A stretch of 30,206 nucleotides of DNA. Source: Bacteroidales bacterium UBA6192. GTDB lineage: Bacteria; Bacteroidota; Bacteroidia; Bacteroidales; F082. The notes beneath the pieces were generated by a model. It was not told the DNA's origin and did not search any database. It was given only the letters and a program-made list of their open reading frames with translations. The position numbers and the translations under genes are program-made. Below are positions 7,205 to 16,368 of the stretch, piece by piece; the first letter of the stretch is position 1, and the number at the start of each line of letters is the position of its first letter. Location of the stretch: contig DITE01000046.1 in the NCBI GenBank assembly GCA_002422725.1, positions 1,113 through 31,318 on the forward strand, given 5' to 3'.

Positions 7205-9247
7205 CTACTCGAGCAACTTCTTGATAATGGAAGCCAGTTCAGTTTTGCTAACAGGTTTACTGATCCATGCCTGACAGCCTTTTTGCACTGCAACATCATG
7301 TTCATTCTCACCTGCAAATGCTGATTGAGCTATTACCGGCAGCTTGGGAGCAAATTTCCTAATCTGTGCAACAGCCTCATAACCATCCATCTCAGGCATA
7401 ATTATATCCATCAGTACGAGATCAATGCGGGTATTGTTTCGGCAAATTTTCACAGCCTCGGTTCCGTTCTTTGCCCATAGCAACAAGGCTTTGGAATCGC
7501 GGAAAACTGCTTTCAGAAAGAAATAATTGGCTTCAACATCATCCACAATCAGAAATACTTTATCAGACCAGTCATACATGATCCGGCCATAGTTTACTGA
7601 GGCAAAACTGCTTTTTTGAAGACTAACACTGGCAGGCAAAGTAAAATAAAATGTAGTCCCCTTCTGAGGTTCAGAGTCAAACCAAATTTTCCCTCCCAAC
7701 AAACCTACCAGGTTATGGGTGATAGCGAGCCCAAGTCCGGTGCCATCGAGGTTGCGTTTATATGCTGTATCTATCTGGCCAAATCGTTGAAATATCAGAT
7801 GCGACTTATCCTTTTCAATGCCAATTCCGGTATCTTTCACAAAGAACTGCACCTGATCATTATTCATGTCTGTATAGCCAAACTCGATAAAGCCTTCATC
7901 AACAAATTTCAAGGCATTGGTAATCAGATTCATCATTATCTGTCTGAATCTGAAAGGATCGGTCATCAAGAAGAACTCGCCATCATAAGCCTTATGAAGC
8001 CGTAAGGAGATATGAAGTTTCTTTCTTTTTACCCTTTCATTGTCATAATTTACTTTAAGCTCATCCAGGATGGCGTTTACCTCACTCCTCGATTCGGTAA
8101 CTTTGATCTGCCCGGCTTCAATTTTCGAAATATCGATGATGTCATCAATCAACTGCAACAGGGTGCGGCCAGCACTGCTGATCAGAGTGAGAAAATATTC
8201 CTTTTCATCCTTGTTAGTGTCTTCATCCATAATCAGCTCCGAAAAGCCTATGATCGAATTCAAGGGTGTTCTGATTTCGTGCGACATATTGGCCAGAAAT
8301 GCTGATTTAAGTCTGTCGGCTTCCTCGGCCCGATATCTGGCGTCAGTAAGGTGTTTTTCCGTTTCAATCTGTTTGGTCAGGTCTCTGATAAGCACAAAGC
8401 AATAAGACTCATTCCGCACTTTAAATTGACTAAATGATAGTTCAGCCTGAAAAATCAGGCCATGTTTGCGGATCATCTGCCAATTGATTTGAAGGAGGCT
8501 ATTCTTTTCAACAAGCCCGGCGAGATAATCGCACGAAAAGTCTGGCTGCAATGTAACCCCAAACTGTTCCCGGAACAGAAAGCCGCTAAGGTGAGTACCT
8601 GTCAACTGCTCATAAGTACAGGCAAACAATTCCGATGCCTTTTGATTGGCATCAGTGATTACACCATTTTGATCAATAACCAGAATCGCATCGTGTGAAT
8701 GGTCAAAAAGGGTTTTATACACAACCTCCTCTTCTTCAACAAGGTTATGCACTGCCATGCGTTCATGCTCAATGGCCAGAATTTTTGCCAGTGAAGCAAT
8801 TAAAGTAATTTCATTAGGCAAAAACTCCCTCACTTCGCTATCTGCAATGCAAAAAGCACCATATACCTTCGAGTCGAGCAAAACCGGACATATGATCATG
8901 GACCGGAGATCATATTTTTTTACAATAGGATCAGAATGAGCAAAATCCGAATGCGACAAATCTGAGAAATAAGTTAGTTCTGACTTTTGCTGTGAAATGG
9001 TTTCAAAACAGATAAGGCCATGTGGGTCATATGTTTCATTCACAATTTTGGTGTCAGGTCTGGCAATCCGATATGCGATCCTGCTTTTTTCAGCATTAAA
9101 AACACAGTAAAGTGTCAGGGAAACTTGAAACAAACGGCAAGCTTCCTGACAAACAATATCGATATTGTTTCCGGGATCGGCTCCCAATTGTTGAATTAAT
9201 TCACCAACTTTTTGTATGTAATGTGCTTTAGGTTTTGAGTCTTCCAT
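7205..9247 (-). CDS. Soluble hybrid histidine kinase (GAF-PAS-HisKA-HATPase-REC)
   Basis: A 680-residue sensor kinase with no transmembrane segment, so it senses a cytoplasmic signal. Domains in order: GAF-like (about 20-165), PAS (about 175-295, VIDQNGVITDANQKASELF), HisKA with phosphoacceptor His323 in FLANMSHEIRTPLNSIIGF, HATPase with N-box MMNLITNALKF (439-449), DTGIGI (472-477) and GTGLGLAI (502-509), and a C-terminal receiver (563-680) with VDD, phosphoacceptor Asp614 in LVLMDIIMPEMDG, and Lys664. All catalytic residues are present. No separate output regulator is adjacent, so phosphotransfer must go to a distant protein or be used internally. A weak promoter-like TACTTTTA lies at 9291-9298; co-transcription with the upstream genes and with recQ is possible. 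Confidence 0.94.
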   Translation of the reverse strand: MEDSKPKAHYIQKVGELIQQLGADPGNNIDIVCQEACRLFQVSLTLYCVFNAEKSRIAYRIARPDTKIVNETYDPHGLICFETISQQKSELTYFSDLSHSDFAHSDPIVKKYDLRSMIICPVLLDSKVYGAFCIADSEVREFLPNEITLIASLAKILAIEHERMAVHNLVEEEEVVYKTLFDHSHDAILVIDQNGVITDANQKASELFACTYEQLTGTHLSGFLFREQFGVTLQPDFSCDYLAGLVEKNSLLQINWQMIRKHGLIFQAELSFSQFKVRNESYCFVLIRDLTKQIETEKHLTDARYRAEEADRLKSAFLANMSHEIRTPLNSIIGFSELIMDEDTNKDEKEYFLTLISSAGRTLLQLIDDIIDISKIEAGQIKVTESRSEVNAILDELKVNYDNERVKRKKLHISLRLHKAYDGEFFLMTDPFRFRQIMMNLITNALKFVDEGFIEFGYTDMNNDQVQFFVKDTGIGIEKDKSHLIFQRFGQIDTAYKRNLDGTGLGLAITHNLVGLLGGKIWFDSEPQKGTTFYFTLPASVSLQKSSFASVNYGRIMYDWSDKVFLIVDDVEANYFFLKAVFRDSKALLLWAKNGTEAVKICRNNTRIDLVLMDIIMPEMDGYEAVAQIRKFAPKLPVIAQSAFAGENEHDVAVQKGCQAWISKPVSKTELASIIKKLLE

Positions 9248-9324
9248 GTCCTCTATTTAGCATTGAGGCGTGATAAAACATTAAGAAATGTAAAAGTAAT
9301 ACATTTTAATTGAAATTCGTATTG

Positions 9325-9522
9325 TCATGAATCATCAATGTTTTTGTTGCCTTTAATATGTTTTGGAAAATAGGGACAATGACGACATCCATTTCCGCAG
9401 CAATAGCCCCTGCGAATCAAATAGGACCGCATTAACACCCTGTAACCATTTTCCATATAATAGTCATCACCCACTTTCAACTGCACGTTAAACCGGTGAA
9501 ACCGATCATCATTTGTGGTCAT
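9325..9522 (-). CDS. DUF5522 Cys-rich mini-protein
   Basis: A 65-residue protein with the DUF5522 signature: DDYYMENGYRVLMRSYLIRRGYCCGNGCRHCPY. The CCGNGCRHC cluster of four Cys and one His suggests a metal or Fe-S site. The family is widespread in Bacteroidota and some Proteobacteria and has no known function. Its ATG overlaps the TGA of the upstream membrane-protein gene (ATGA at 9522-9519), so translation of the two is probably coupled. Family assignment is firm; role is unknown. Confidence 0.9.
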   Translation of the reverse strand: MTTNDDRFHRFNVQLKVGDDYYMENGYRVLMRSYLIRRGYCCGNGCRHCPYFPKHIKGNKNIDDS

Positions 9523-11336
9523 TGTATCGCCTCACTATTTAATACAGTAATACTAATCTCGAAGTCATCCAGCTCGAACAAACCTGCGTTTCTGTGCCAG
9601 AAATAAACTTTCACCTGCTGTGTTTCGTTGTCCCAGGCAGGCACTTTAAATCCAAATTCAGCAGGCCTCCATTCATTGGTTATCTGATCAGGCATTTGCT
9701 TAATTTTAAATGTTTTATAAAATGACAGATTATTCATCCGGTCGGTTTCCGCATACACAAGCAAGGCATCAGCAGCAGCCTCAGCATCCAATTCCCTGAA
9801 CATTGTCTTAACGCTCAAATAGAGCGGGTTAGCAGATATTGTGAGGCGTTTGCCATCAATCACCAATGTTGGACTATACACAACGCCATTCCCCAGTCGG
9901 GCAATATGCTCGCCCGAAAAAGCAGTGGGCGACTCAAAAATGCCTGAATTGTTCCAATGGGCGTAATTATCCTCAAAATCGTTTCTGAAAAGCATTTTCT
10001 CGGCATTCTCAGGAAAACGAAATACAGGCTCGCTGAAGCCTCCAAAAATATATTTATAGGAATCGTCCGTTTTTAAAAAAACATGCCAGTATTTTTCTTT
10101 TGTCATCGAATCGGGATGTATGATCCGCATGTGATACTGATACGACTGAAGCAGGTTAAAGCTAATGGCAAGCAAAATGAAAACAGTAATTGTTTGAAAA
10201 GTTTTACGCCAGGTAAGCAGACTTTTCATCAATACAGCAATTGGAATAATTATCACAGGAAAATAATCGATCAAAGCCCGCATGCCAAAACTATCACCAA
10301 AAAACCAGTTCCACCAGGACGAAAGCACATAGACAATCAAAACGAAAAATCCGATAAATGTAAAAAACTGGTACCGGTTTGTCCGGAATAGAAAAACTGC
10401 AGCTGGAAACAACAACAAAAACATGGGGGTATAGACAAAAAAACCTTTACGGTAGCTAAACAAAAAAGAAAAGAAAGAAGGATTCAAAAAATAGAAGCCC
10501 TCCTCAAGATAGGATCCCGGCAATAAGTTTCCGCTTTGATAATAATTAAAAACACCCTGAACAGCAAAAACAAGCAATACCAAAGATAAAGCAACCGGAA
10601 TATTGTACCAATACGAAACCAGAAACCGAAATCCTTTTGTTAAGTTGGCAGGCTTACCAGCCAAAAATGGCAGGGCTCCAACAATCAACAGATTCGTAGG
10701 CCTGATCAACAATATCAATCCCAGACTCAAAGCAGCATAAATCAAATACTTGTAGTTTGGTGTGAGAAAATATGCCCTGGCCAGATAAACAAAAAGTGCA
10801 ATGGCGAAAAACGAATACACATGCGACATGGAAGGATGCAGAAAGGCATAGTAAAACAGGTTGGTCCCGAGCATCAACACCATCAATAGAATAAAAATCA
10901 GCAGCTTGTCGATGGCATATGTTCGTAAGAGCTTGAAAACAAAAAGCAGACCCAGCGCCAGATAAAAAGAAGCTGCCATGGCAACCCCATATTGAAAAAT
11001 AAAATTATAGCCATCCGGAGGCATGCCCGAAATAACAGAAAAAGCAAAAGCCATCAGAAAAAAAGGAAGGATCAGCAAAGCTGTACCCAGATAATACTTG
11101 TTGATCAGTATTCCTTTGTAAGGGTGAAAATAGTGCGCCTGGTAATCGAGCCCGCGCCACGACTTTTCAACCTGATACACATCGGTAAAATCAGTTGTGT
11201 TGTATACAAATACGGAAGTGAGGTAAGCATAATAACCACTTCCATCACCTTCGATGATATATTTTCCACCAGCACCGCGCATAAACTGTATGGTAATAAA
11301 TATCAGAATGATCAGTCCAATAAGTATGGTTCTCAT
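9519..11336 (-). CDS. Polytopic membrane protein, GT-C glycosyltransferase-like, with C-terminal beta domain
   Basis: A 605-residue inner-membrane protein. It starts with one transmembrane helix directly followed by GDGSGYYAYL (30-39), an acidic motif in the first extracytoplasmic loop, which is where polyprenyl-phosphate-dependent GT-C glycosyltransferases carry their catalytic Asp. About ten further hydrophobic helices follow up to about residue 405. The last 180 residues are soluble and read like a galactose-binding-type beta sandwich: FRNDFEDNYAHWNN, then a run of strands ending VKVYFWHRNAGLFELDDFEI. That domain would sit in the periplasm. I infer a sugar transferase that modifies an envelope glycan or protein; no acceptor can be named. 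It lies 46 bp after the Lrp gene and overlaps DUF5522 by four bases. Confidence 0.75.
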   Translation of the reverse strand: MRTILIGLIILIFITIQFMRGAGGKYIIEGDGSGYYAYLTSVFVYNTTDFTDVYQVEKSWRGLDYQAHYFHPYKGILINKYYLGTALLILPFFLMAFAFSVISGMPPDGYNFIFQYGVAMAASFYLALGLLFVFKLLRTYAIDKLLIFILLMVLMLGTNLFYYAFLHPSMSHVYSFFAIALFVYLARAYFLTPNYKYLIYAALSLGLILLIRPTNLLIVGALPFLAGKPANLTKGFRFLVSYWYNIPVALSLVLLVFAVQGVFNYYQSGNLLPGSYLEEGFYFLNPSFFSFLFSYRKGFFVYTPMFLLLFPAAVFLFRTNRYQFFTFIGFFVLIVYVLSSWWNWFFGDSFGMRALIDYFPVIIIPIAVLMKSLLTWRKTFQTITVFILLAISFNLLQSYQYHMRIIHPDSMTKEKYWHVFLKTDDSYKYIFGGFSEPVFRFPENAEKMLFRNDFEDNYAHWNNSGIFESPTAFSGEHIARLGNGVVYSPTLVIDGKRLTISANPLYLSVKTMFRELDAEAAADALLVYAETDRMNNLSFYKTFKIKQMPDQITNEWRPAEFGFKVPAWDNETQQVKVYFWHRNAGLFELDDFEISITVLNSEAIQ

Positions 11337-11382
11337 AAGCAGATAATAAAGGTCGAAATTAATTCATTTTATCGAAACAAGG

Positions 11383-11865
11383 TCATTCTACGGGCATTTC
11401 ACGAACGAAACCTGCTTCAAGTGAGATAAATGTTTCGGTAAAGGTAATTTCGGGAATCGATTGAATGCGTTCCACGATTATATTTTTAAGGTGTTCGTTA
11501 TTTCGGGTGTAGACTTTGATCAACAGCGAGTATTTTCCACTGATATGATGACATTCAACGATCTCAGGTATTTCTTTGATCTTGTTAAAAACCTCGTCGT
11601 GTGTACTTGTTGAGGTGAGGTTAACCTGAATACCAATAAATGCGCAGGTCATATACCCAAGTCCCTGTGGACTAAGGCGAAACCCCGAGCCTGAAATGAC
11701 CCCGGCTTCAGTCATGTGTGCAACGCGCTGATGAATAGCTGCCCCCGAAACGCGGCATTTGCGGGCAACTTCTACAAAGGGCATGCGTGCATCCCTTGTG
11801 AGAAGCGACAAAATCCGTTTATCCAAACTATCAAGATGAAAGCCGGAACCATCTTTTTTAATCAT
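11383..11865 (-). CDS. Lrp/AsnC-family transcriptional regulator
   Basis: A 160-residue feast/famine regulator when started at the ATG at 11865. The frame opens at an ATG at 11895, but a TAAATTTG promoter element at 11905-11912 would leave a leader of only a few bases for that start. The N-terminal helix-turn-helix is LDSLDKRILSLLTRDARMPFVEVARKC-type, followed by SGAAIHQRVAHMTEAGVI as the recognition part. The C-terminal RAM/AsnC ligand domain contains GYMTCAFIGIQV, HHISGKYSLLIKVYTRN and IPEITFTETFISLE. Such proteins bind amino acids and form octamers. It is transcribed divergently from a PLP-dependent Cys/Met enzyme, and a perfect palindrome lies between them, so regulation of that gene and of itself is likely. 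Confidence 0.92.
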   Translation of the reverse strand: MIKKDGSGFHLDSLDKRILSLLTRDARMPFVEVARKCRVSGAAIHQRVAHMTEAGVISGSGFRLSPQGLGYMTCAFIGIQVNLTSTSTHDEVFNKIKEIPEIVECHHISGKYSLLIKVYTRNNEHLKNIIVERIQSIPEITFTETFISLEAGFVREMPVE

Positions 11866-11904
11866 AATTTTTACATTTTTTATAAATGACTTCATAATAA
11901 CTTA

Positions 11905-11912
11905 CAAATTTA
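11905..11912 (-). promoter_or_regulatory. -7 promoter element TAAATTTG for the Lrp gene
   Basis: Minus-strand TAAATTTG matches TAnnTTTG. Transcription from here would begin near 11898, which favours the ATG at 11865 over the one at 11895. Confidence 0.5.
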
Positions 11913-11920
11913 AATTAAAA

Positions 11921-11934
11921 CATTCATTTGAATG
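11921..11934. promoter_or_regulatory. Palindrome CATTCA-TT-TGAATG, candidate Lrp operator
   Basis: A perfect 6-bp inverted repeat with a 2-bp centre lies between the two divergent promoters, 9 bp upstream of the Lrp -7 element, i.e. over its -33 region. Lrp/AsnC proteins bind short imperfect palindromes about 13-15 bp long, so size and place fit. Binding is inference. Confidence 0.45.
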
Positions 11935-11974
11935 AAAATACTGCATAATTTATTATCAATACATTACATATTCG

Positions 11975-11982
11975 TAATTTTG
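11975..11982 (+). promoter_or_regulatory. -7 promoter element TAATTTTG for the PLP enzyme
   Basis: TAATTTTG matches TAnnTTTG and lies 25 bp before the ATG at 12008. Confidence 0.55.
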
Positions 11983-12007
11983 TTTCGTAATATTAAATCA
12001 CAATTCA

Positions 12008-13207
12008 ATGAAATTTGACGCAGCTTCAAACATTCAGAACCTTCTCCAATTTGGAGAATTTGGCGATGTAAATCCATCGATCACCGATTCGGCCACCTTC
12101 ACTTTTATGCAGGCCAAAACTATGTCAGAAACCTTTCAGGGTGTGGCAGAAGGTTGTTTTCTGTATTCCCGCCACTGGAACCCAAGCAACAAATACCTGG
12201 CCGATGCACTGGCTGCCATGGAAGGCACTGAGGCAGCCTGGGTTACATCAAGTGGAATGGGAGCCATCACCTGTGCTATTTTGCAACTGGTGAATGCAGG
12301 CGATCACATTGTTTCAAGCAGAACTACTTATGGGGGCACTTTCGCTTTTTTACAGAACTACCTGCCAAAGTTCAACATCAGCGTTAGTTTTGTCGACATC
12401 ACCAATCCCGATCAGGTGAGAGCTGCTATACGCCCCAACACAAAAATGATCTATACGGAAACTGTTACCAATCCGTTGCTTCAGATCAGCGACCTGCCCT
12501 TATTGAGAAAAATCGCTGACGAACACAAACTTAAGCTGGTGGTTGATAACACATTCACCCCGCTCATAGTTTCCGCGGCCCGCAATGGCGCCCATGTGGT
12601 GGTTTACAGTATGACCAAGTTTATCAATGGCAAAAACGACTGTGTGGCCGGTGCCATTTGTGGGTCAAATGAATACATAAACGACCTGATCGATGTGAAC
12701 AATGGCACAGCCATGCTGCTGGGTCCTGTTCTGGATCCCCTCAGGTCATCATCAATCCTGAAAAACATGCATACCCTGCATATCCGGATGAAACAACACA
12801 GCTATAACGCAGCTTACCTGGCCAATAAGTTTATTGAAACCGGCATCAAAATTGTCTATCCGGGCATGACATCGCATCGGGGTCATGAGCTGTTTAAAAC
12901 AATGATGGACCCTCAATATGGCTTTGGTGGCATAATTGCTATTGACCTGGGTAATGCTTCAGCCTCGAACAGTTTTATGGAATTGATGGAGAAAGAAGGG
13001 GTTGGCTATCTGGCGGTTAGTCTGGGCTATTTCAAAACACTTTTCAGCAATCCGGGGCGTAGCACCTCATCCGAAGTGCCTGAATCGGTGCAGCAGGAAA
13101 TGGGCATGTCCGAAGGATTGGTCAGATTCAGCGTTGGGTTGGACAATGATATTGAACGAACCTGGCAGAAGATACTGTTTTGTTTGAAAGAGACCCAGAT
13201 TATCTGA
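12008..13207 (+). CDS. Cys/Met-metabolism PLP-dependent enzyme (methionine gamma-lyase-like)
   Basis: A 399-residue fold-type I enzyme of the cystathionine gamma-synthase/lyase group (Cys_Met_Meta_PP). PLP lysine is K204 in SMTKFINGKND, with VVDNTF (D180) holding the pyridine nitrogen, SSGMGAI as phosphate loop, TTYGG (Tyr108) stacking on the ring, and YSRHWNPS (Y53, R55) from the partner subunit. The group includes methionine gamma-lyase, cystathionine lyases and O-acetylhomoserine sulfhydrylase. Here the usual N-terminal 'ATRAIHAG' segment is missing and the PLP motif departs from the common SATKY form, so it is a divergent subgroup; catabolic lyase on methionine or a related amino acid is my best guess. 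The divergent Lrp regulator supports amino-acid catabolism under ligand control. Confidence 0.88.
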   Translation: MKFDAASNIQNLLQFGEFGDVNPSITDSATFTFMQAKTMSETFQGVAEGCFLYSRHWNPSNKYLADALAAMEGTEAAWVTSSGMGAITCAILQLVNAGDHIVSSRTTYGGTFAFLQNYLPKFNISVSFVDITNPDQVRAAIRPNTKMIYTETVTNPLLQISDLPLLRKIADEHKLKLVVDNTFTPLIVSAARNGAHVVVYSMTKFINGKNDCVAGAICGSNEYINDLIDVNNGTAMLLGPVLDPLRSSSILKNMHTLHIRMKQHSYNAAYLANKFIETGIKIVYPGMTSHRGHELFKTMMDPQYGFGGIIAIDLGNASASNSFMELMEKEGVGYLAVSLGYFKTLFSNPGRSTSSEVPESVQQEMGMSEGLVRFSVGLDNDIERTWQKILFCLKETQII

Positions 13208-13330
13208 TAAATCGTGTGACCGGCAACGGGCTTATTGCGCAATAGCCATTGTCAGCCATCACTGTCAGAACAGATTTGAAAACCGCAACCAGAAGTTTAT
13301 ACAGACACTGATTACAATCAATGTCAGGAA

Positions 13331-13363
13331 AAAAAAGACCAGCTCAATAAACTGGTCTTTTTT
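13331..13363. terminator. Bidirectional intrinsic terminator between the PLP enzyme and gcvP
   Basis: AAAAAAGACCAG, a 9-nt loop, then CTGGTCTTTTTT. The stem is perfect and both strands end in a T tract, so it can stop transcription of both converging genes. The rest of this 177-bp gap contains only a 12-bp palindrome (TATTGCGCAATA, 13233-13244). Confidence 0.9.
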
Positions 13364-13384
13364 AGTGAATTATATTTCAATCCT

Positions 13385-16264
13385 TTATTCGTAATCCGAA
13401 ACTGGTGCGCAGGTACAAACCAGATTTCTGTCTCCATAAGCATCATCGATTCGGGTCACCGGCGGGAAATACTTATCGTCTGCCAGTGCTTTAATGGGGA
13501 ATGCAGCCTTTTCGCGCGTATAGGGCATGTTCCAGTCCGAACTGATCACCATTTTGGCTGTATGGGGCGCATGCTTGATCACGTTGTCATGCTTATCCGC
13601 TTTTCCTTCCTCAATCTCGGTAATTTCGGCACGGATTGCAACCATTGCTTCGATAAAACGGTCGAGTTCGCGCAAGGGCTCGCTTTCTGTTGGTTCAACC
13701 ATCAGGGTTCCATGAACAGGGAAAGCCACAGTTGGTGCATGGAAACCATAGTCCATCAGGCGCTTGGCAATGTCGATTACGGCAAGGTCAGCTGTTTTGA
13801 AGAACTCGTTGCAGTCGAGTATCATTTCATGGGCCACATGACCCTTGTTGCCGGTGTAGAGAATTGGATAATGATCTTTGAGGGCCTCTTTCAAATAATT
13901 GGCACACACAATTGCCATTTCGGTTGACCTTGTCAGACCATCGCCACCAAGCATCTTGATGTAACCGTAAGAAATTGGCAGGATGAAAGCACTTCCGAAA
14001 GGAGCCGCTGAAACGGCCGTAATGGCTTTTTTGCCACCTGTTTCAATCAGGGGATGTCCGGGAAGAAACTCAATCAGATGTTCGGCAACTCCAATTGGCC
14101 CAACACCCGGCCCGCCTCCACCATGAGGGATTGCAAATGTTTTGTGCAGATTGAGATGACACACATCGGCACCAATAAAGCCGGGACTTGTCAGCCCAAC
14201 CTGAGCATTCATATTGGCTCCGTCCATATAAACCTGTCCTCCGTTGGCGTGAACAATTTCGATAACATCGCAGATACCTTCCTCATACACTCCATGGGTG
14301 GAAGGGTAGGTAACCATAATGGCAGCCAGGCGGTCTTTATTGAGCTCTGCCTTATCCTTTAAGTCCTGCAAATCGATATTGCCTGATTCATCACATTTTA
14401 CCACCAGAACCTCCATGCCCGCCATCACTGCGCTGGCCGGGTTGGTTCCATGGGCCGATGAGGGTATCAGGCACAGATTGCGGTGCGACTGGCCGATGCT
14501 GATCAGGTATTCGCGGATAACAAGAAGTCCTGCATACTCGCCACTGGCTCCTGAGTTAGGCTGAAACGACATGGCTTTAAAACCGGTAATTTCACACAAA
14601 TCCTTTTCAAGGGTTTTGATGAGTTGGGTGTAGCCCTGAGCCTGATCAGCAGGCACAAAAGGATGAAGGTTGGCAAATTCGGGCCAGCTCAAATGAAACA
14701 TTTCTGCAGCAGCATTCAGTTTCATGGTGCACGAACCAAGCGGAATCATGGAGCGGTTGAGTGCTAAGTCGCGGTTTTCGAGTTTTTTCAGATACCGCAT
14801 CATATCGGTTTCTGAATGATAACTATTGAAGACCGGATGCGTAAGATAGGATGATTTACGCTGAAATACAGCCGGATAGGTTTCCATTTTTGCACAAACA
14901 GCCGGTTCGCAGACGAAAGTGTTATAATCTTTTCCGGAAAGCGTTGCCAGCATGGCTACTATCTGATTGACATCGCTCAGGCTGGTGGTCTCATCGAGGC
15001 TGATGCCAAATTCCCTGTTGTTAATAAAGCGGAAATTGATCATCTGCTCCAATGAGGCCTGATAAACATCTTCGATATGTACTTTGTCAGGCAAGCCGAT
15101 ACGCAAGGTGTCAAAATAGGCTGAATTGAGCATTTTGAAGCCGATTTTCTCCAGCTCCTGACTCAGAACAGCAGTGAGAATGTTGATGTGACGGGCTATT
15201 TCATGGATGCCTTTCGGGCCATGGTAAATAGCATAAAATGCTGCCATTGAGGCAAGAAGTGCCTGAGCTGTGCAGATGTTGGAGGTAGCTTTTTCGCGCT
15301 TGATGTGTTGCTCGCGGGTTTGAAGTGCCATACGCAGCGCCTGGTTGCCCGATGCATCTTTTGAAACGCCAATAATTCGTCCCGGTATCGATCGTTTATA
15401 TTTCTCGGTAGTGGCAAAATATCCGGCATGTGGACCACCATAGCCCATAGGAACGCCAAATCGCTGACTGCTGCCAACAACCACATCGGCTCCCCATTCG
15501 CCCGGAGGGGTGAGCAAGGCAAGGCTGAGCAGATCAGCTGCAACAGCTACCTGAATTTCTTTTTCCTTTAATCTGGCAATTATTTCCGAATTGTCGTATA
15601 TCTGACCAAACTGGTCAGGGTATTGGAAAATGGCTCCGAAAAATTCTTCAGCAGCAAATCCTTTATCAAATGAACCAACGACAACCTCTATCCCGAGGGG
15701 AACGGCCCTTGTTTTCAACACATCAATGGTTTGAGGGAACAAGCCATCCGATGCAAAAAACCTGCAAACTCCGGCTTTGGTCTGCATGCGCGAGCGTGTG
15801 TTGAAAAACATGATCATGGCTTCAGAAGCCGCTGTGGCTTCATCGAGCAAGGAGGCATTGGCAATCGGCAAAGCTGTCAGATCGCTGATCATGGTCTGAA
15901 AATTCAGCAAGGCTTCGAGACGCCCCTGTGAAATCTCTGCCTGATAAGGTGTATAGGCTGTGTACCAACCGGCATTTTCGAGCACATTGCGGGTAATCAC
16001 ACCGGGGGTGATGGTGTTGTAATAACCCAGGCCAATGTAGGTTTTGAACAGTTTATTTTTTTTACCCAGTTCTTTCAGGTGCTGCAGATACTCTGCTTCA
16101 TTCATTCCTGCCGGAAGGGACAGTTTGTTTTTCAGTCTGATACGTGCCGGGATGGTTTCATCAATCAGCTGACTGACCGATTCAACACCAATCCGTTTGA
16201 GCATCTGAGCAGTGTCAAGTGGGTCAGGGCCAATATGCCTGTTTACAAAGTTGTTGGTAATCAT
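13385..16264 (-). CDS. gcvP: Glycine dehydrogenase (decarboxylating), P protein of the glycine cleavage system
   Basis: A 959-residue PLP enzyme that decarboxylates glycine and passes the aminomethyl group to the lipoyl arm of GcvH. It is the single-chain form, with both homologous halves fused, and matches the ~957-residue E. coli enzyme in length. The N-terminus NNFVNRHIGPD is typical. The PLP lysine is K708 in HLNLHKTFAIPHGGGGPGVG, preceded by SAHGTNPASAVMAGM and MDGANMNAQVG. The gcvT and gcvH genes are not in this window, so the system is not in one operon here. It has a TAATTTTG promoter element 59 bp upstream and ends at the bidirectional terminator. I find no glycine riboswitch in front of it. 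Confidence 0.98.
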   Translation of the reverse strand: MITNNFVNRHIGPDPLDTAQMLKRIGVESVSQLIDETIPARIRLKNKLSLPAGMNEAEYLQHLKELGKKNKLFKTYIGLGYYNTITPGVITRNVLENAGWYTAYTPYQAEISQGRLEALLNFQTMISDLTALPIANASLLDEATAASEAMIMFFNTRSRMQTKAGVCRFFASDGLFPQTIDVLKTRAVPLGIEVVVGSFDKGFAAEEFFGAIFQYPDQFGQIYDNSEIIARLKEKEIQVAVAADLLSLALLTPPGEWGADVVVGSSQRFGVPMGYGGPHAGYFATTEKYKRSIPGRIIGVSKDASGNQALRMALQTREQHIKREKATSNICTAQALLASMAAFYAIYHGPKGIHEIARHINILTAVLSQELEKIGFKMLNSAYFDTLRIGLPDKVHIEDVYQASLEQMINFRFINNREFGISLDETTSLSDVNQIVAMLATLSGKDYNTFVCEPAVCAKMETYPAVFQRKSSYLTHPVFNSYHSETDMMRYLKKLENRDLALNRSMIPLGSCTMKLNAAAEMFHLSWPEFANLHPFVPADQAQGYTQLIKTLEKDLCEITGFKAMSFQPNSGASGEYAGLLVIREYLISIGQSHRNLCLIPSSAHGTNPASAVMAGMEVLVVKCDESGNIDLQDLKDKAELNKDRLAAIMVTYPSTHGVYEEGICDVIEIVHANGGQVYMDGANMNAQVGLTSPGFIGADVCHLNLHKTFAIPHGGGGPGVGPIGVAEHLIEFLPGHPLIETGGKKAITAVSAAPFGSAFILPISYGYIKMLGGDGLTRSTEMAIVCANYLKEALKDHYPILYTGNKGHVAHEMILDCNEFFKTADLAVIDIAKRLMDYGFHAPTVAFPVHGTLMVEPTESEPLRELDRFIEAMVAIRAEITEIEEGKADKHDNVIKHAPHTAKMVISSDWNMPYTREKAAFPIKALADDKYFPPVTRIDDAYGDRNLVCTCAPVSDYE

Positions 16265-16322
16265 TAGGATATACTTGATTTTGGGGTGAATATTATTTAA
16301 TCGGATTATACGATGGTTTGGG

Positions 16323-16330
16323 CAAAATTA
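16323..16330 (-). promoter_or_regulatory. -7 promoter element TAATTTTG for gcvP
   Basis: Minus-strand TAATTTTG matches TAnnTTTG, 59 bp before the gcvP ATG at 16264. Confidence 0.5.
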
Positions 16331-16368
16331 AACAATGTGATTGAATTGACGACCTCATTGTTTCAATT

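Noticed and set aside
9291..9298. TACTTTTA as promoter of the hybrid kinase
   Set aside because: One mismatch to the consensus; kept only as a possibility.
13233..13244. Palindrome TATTGCGCAATA after the PLP enzyme
   Set aside because: Lies downstream of the gene and before the real terminator; no role can be supported.
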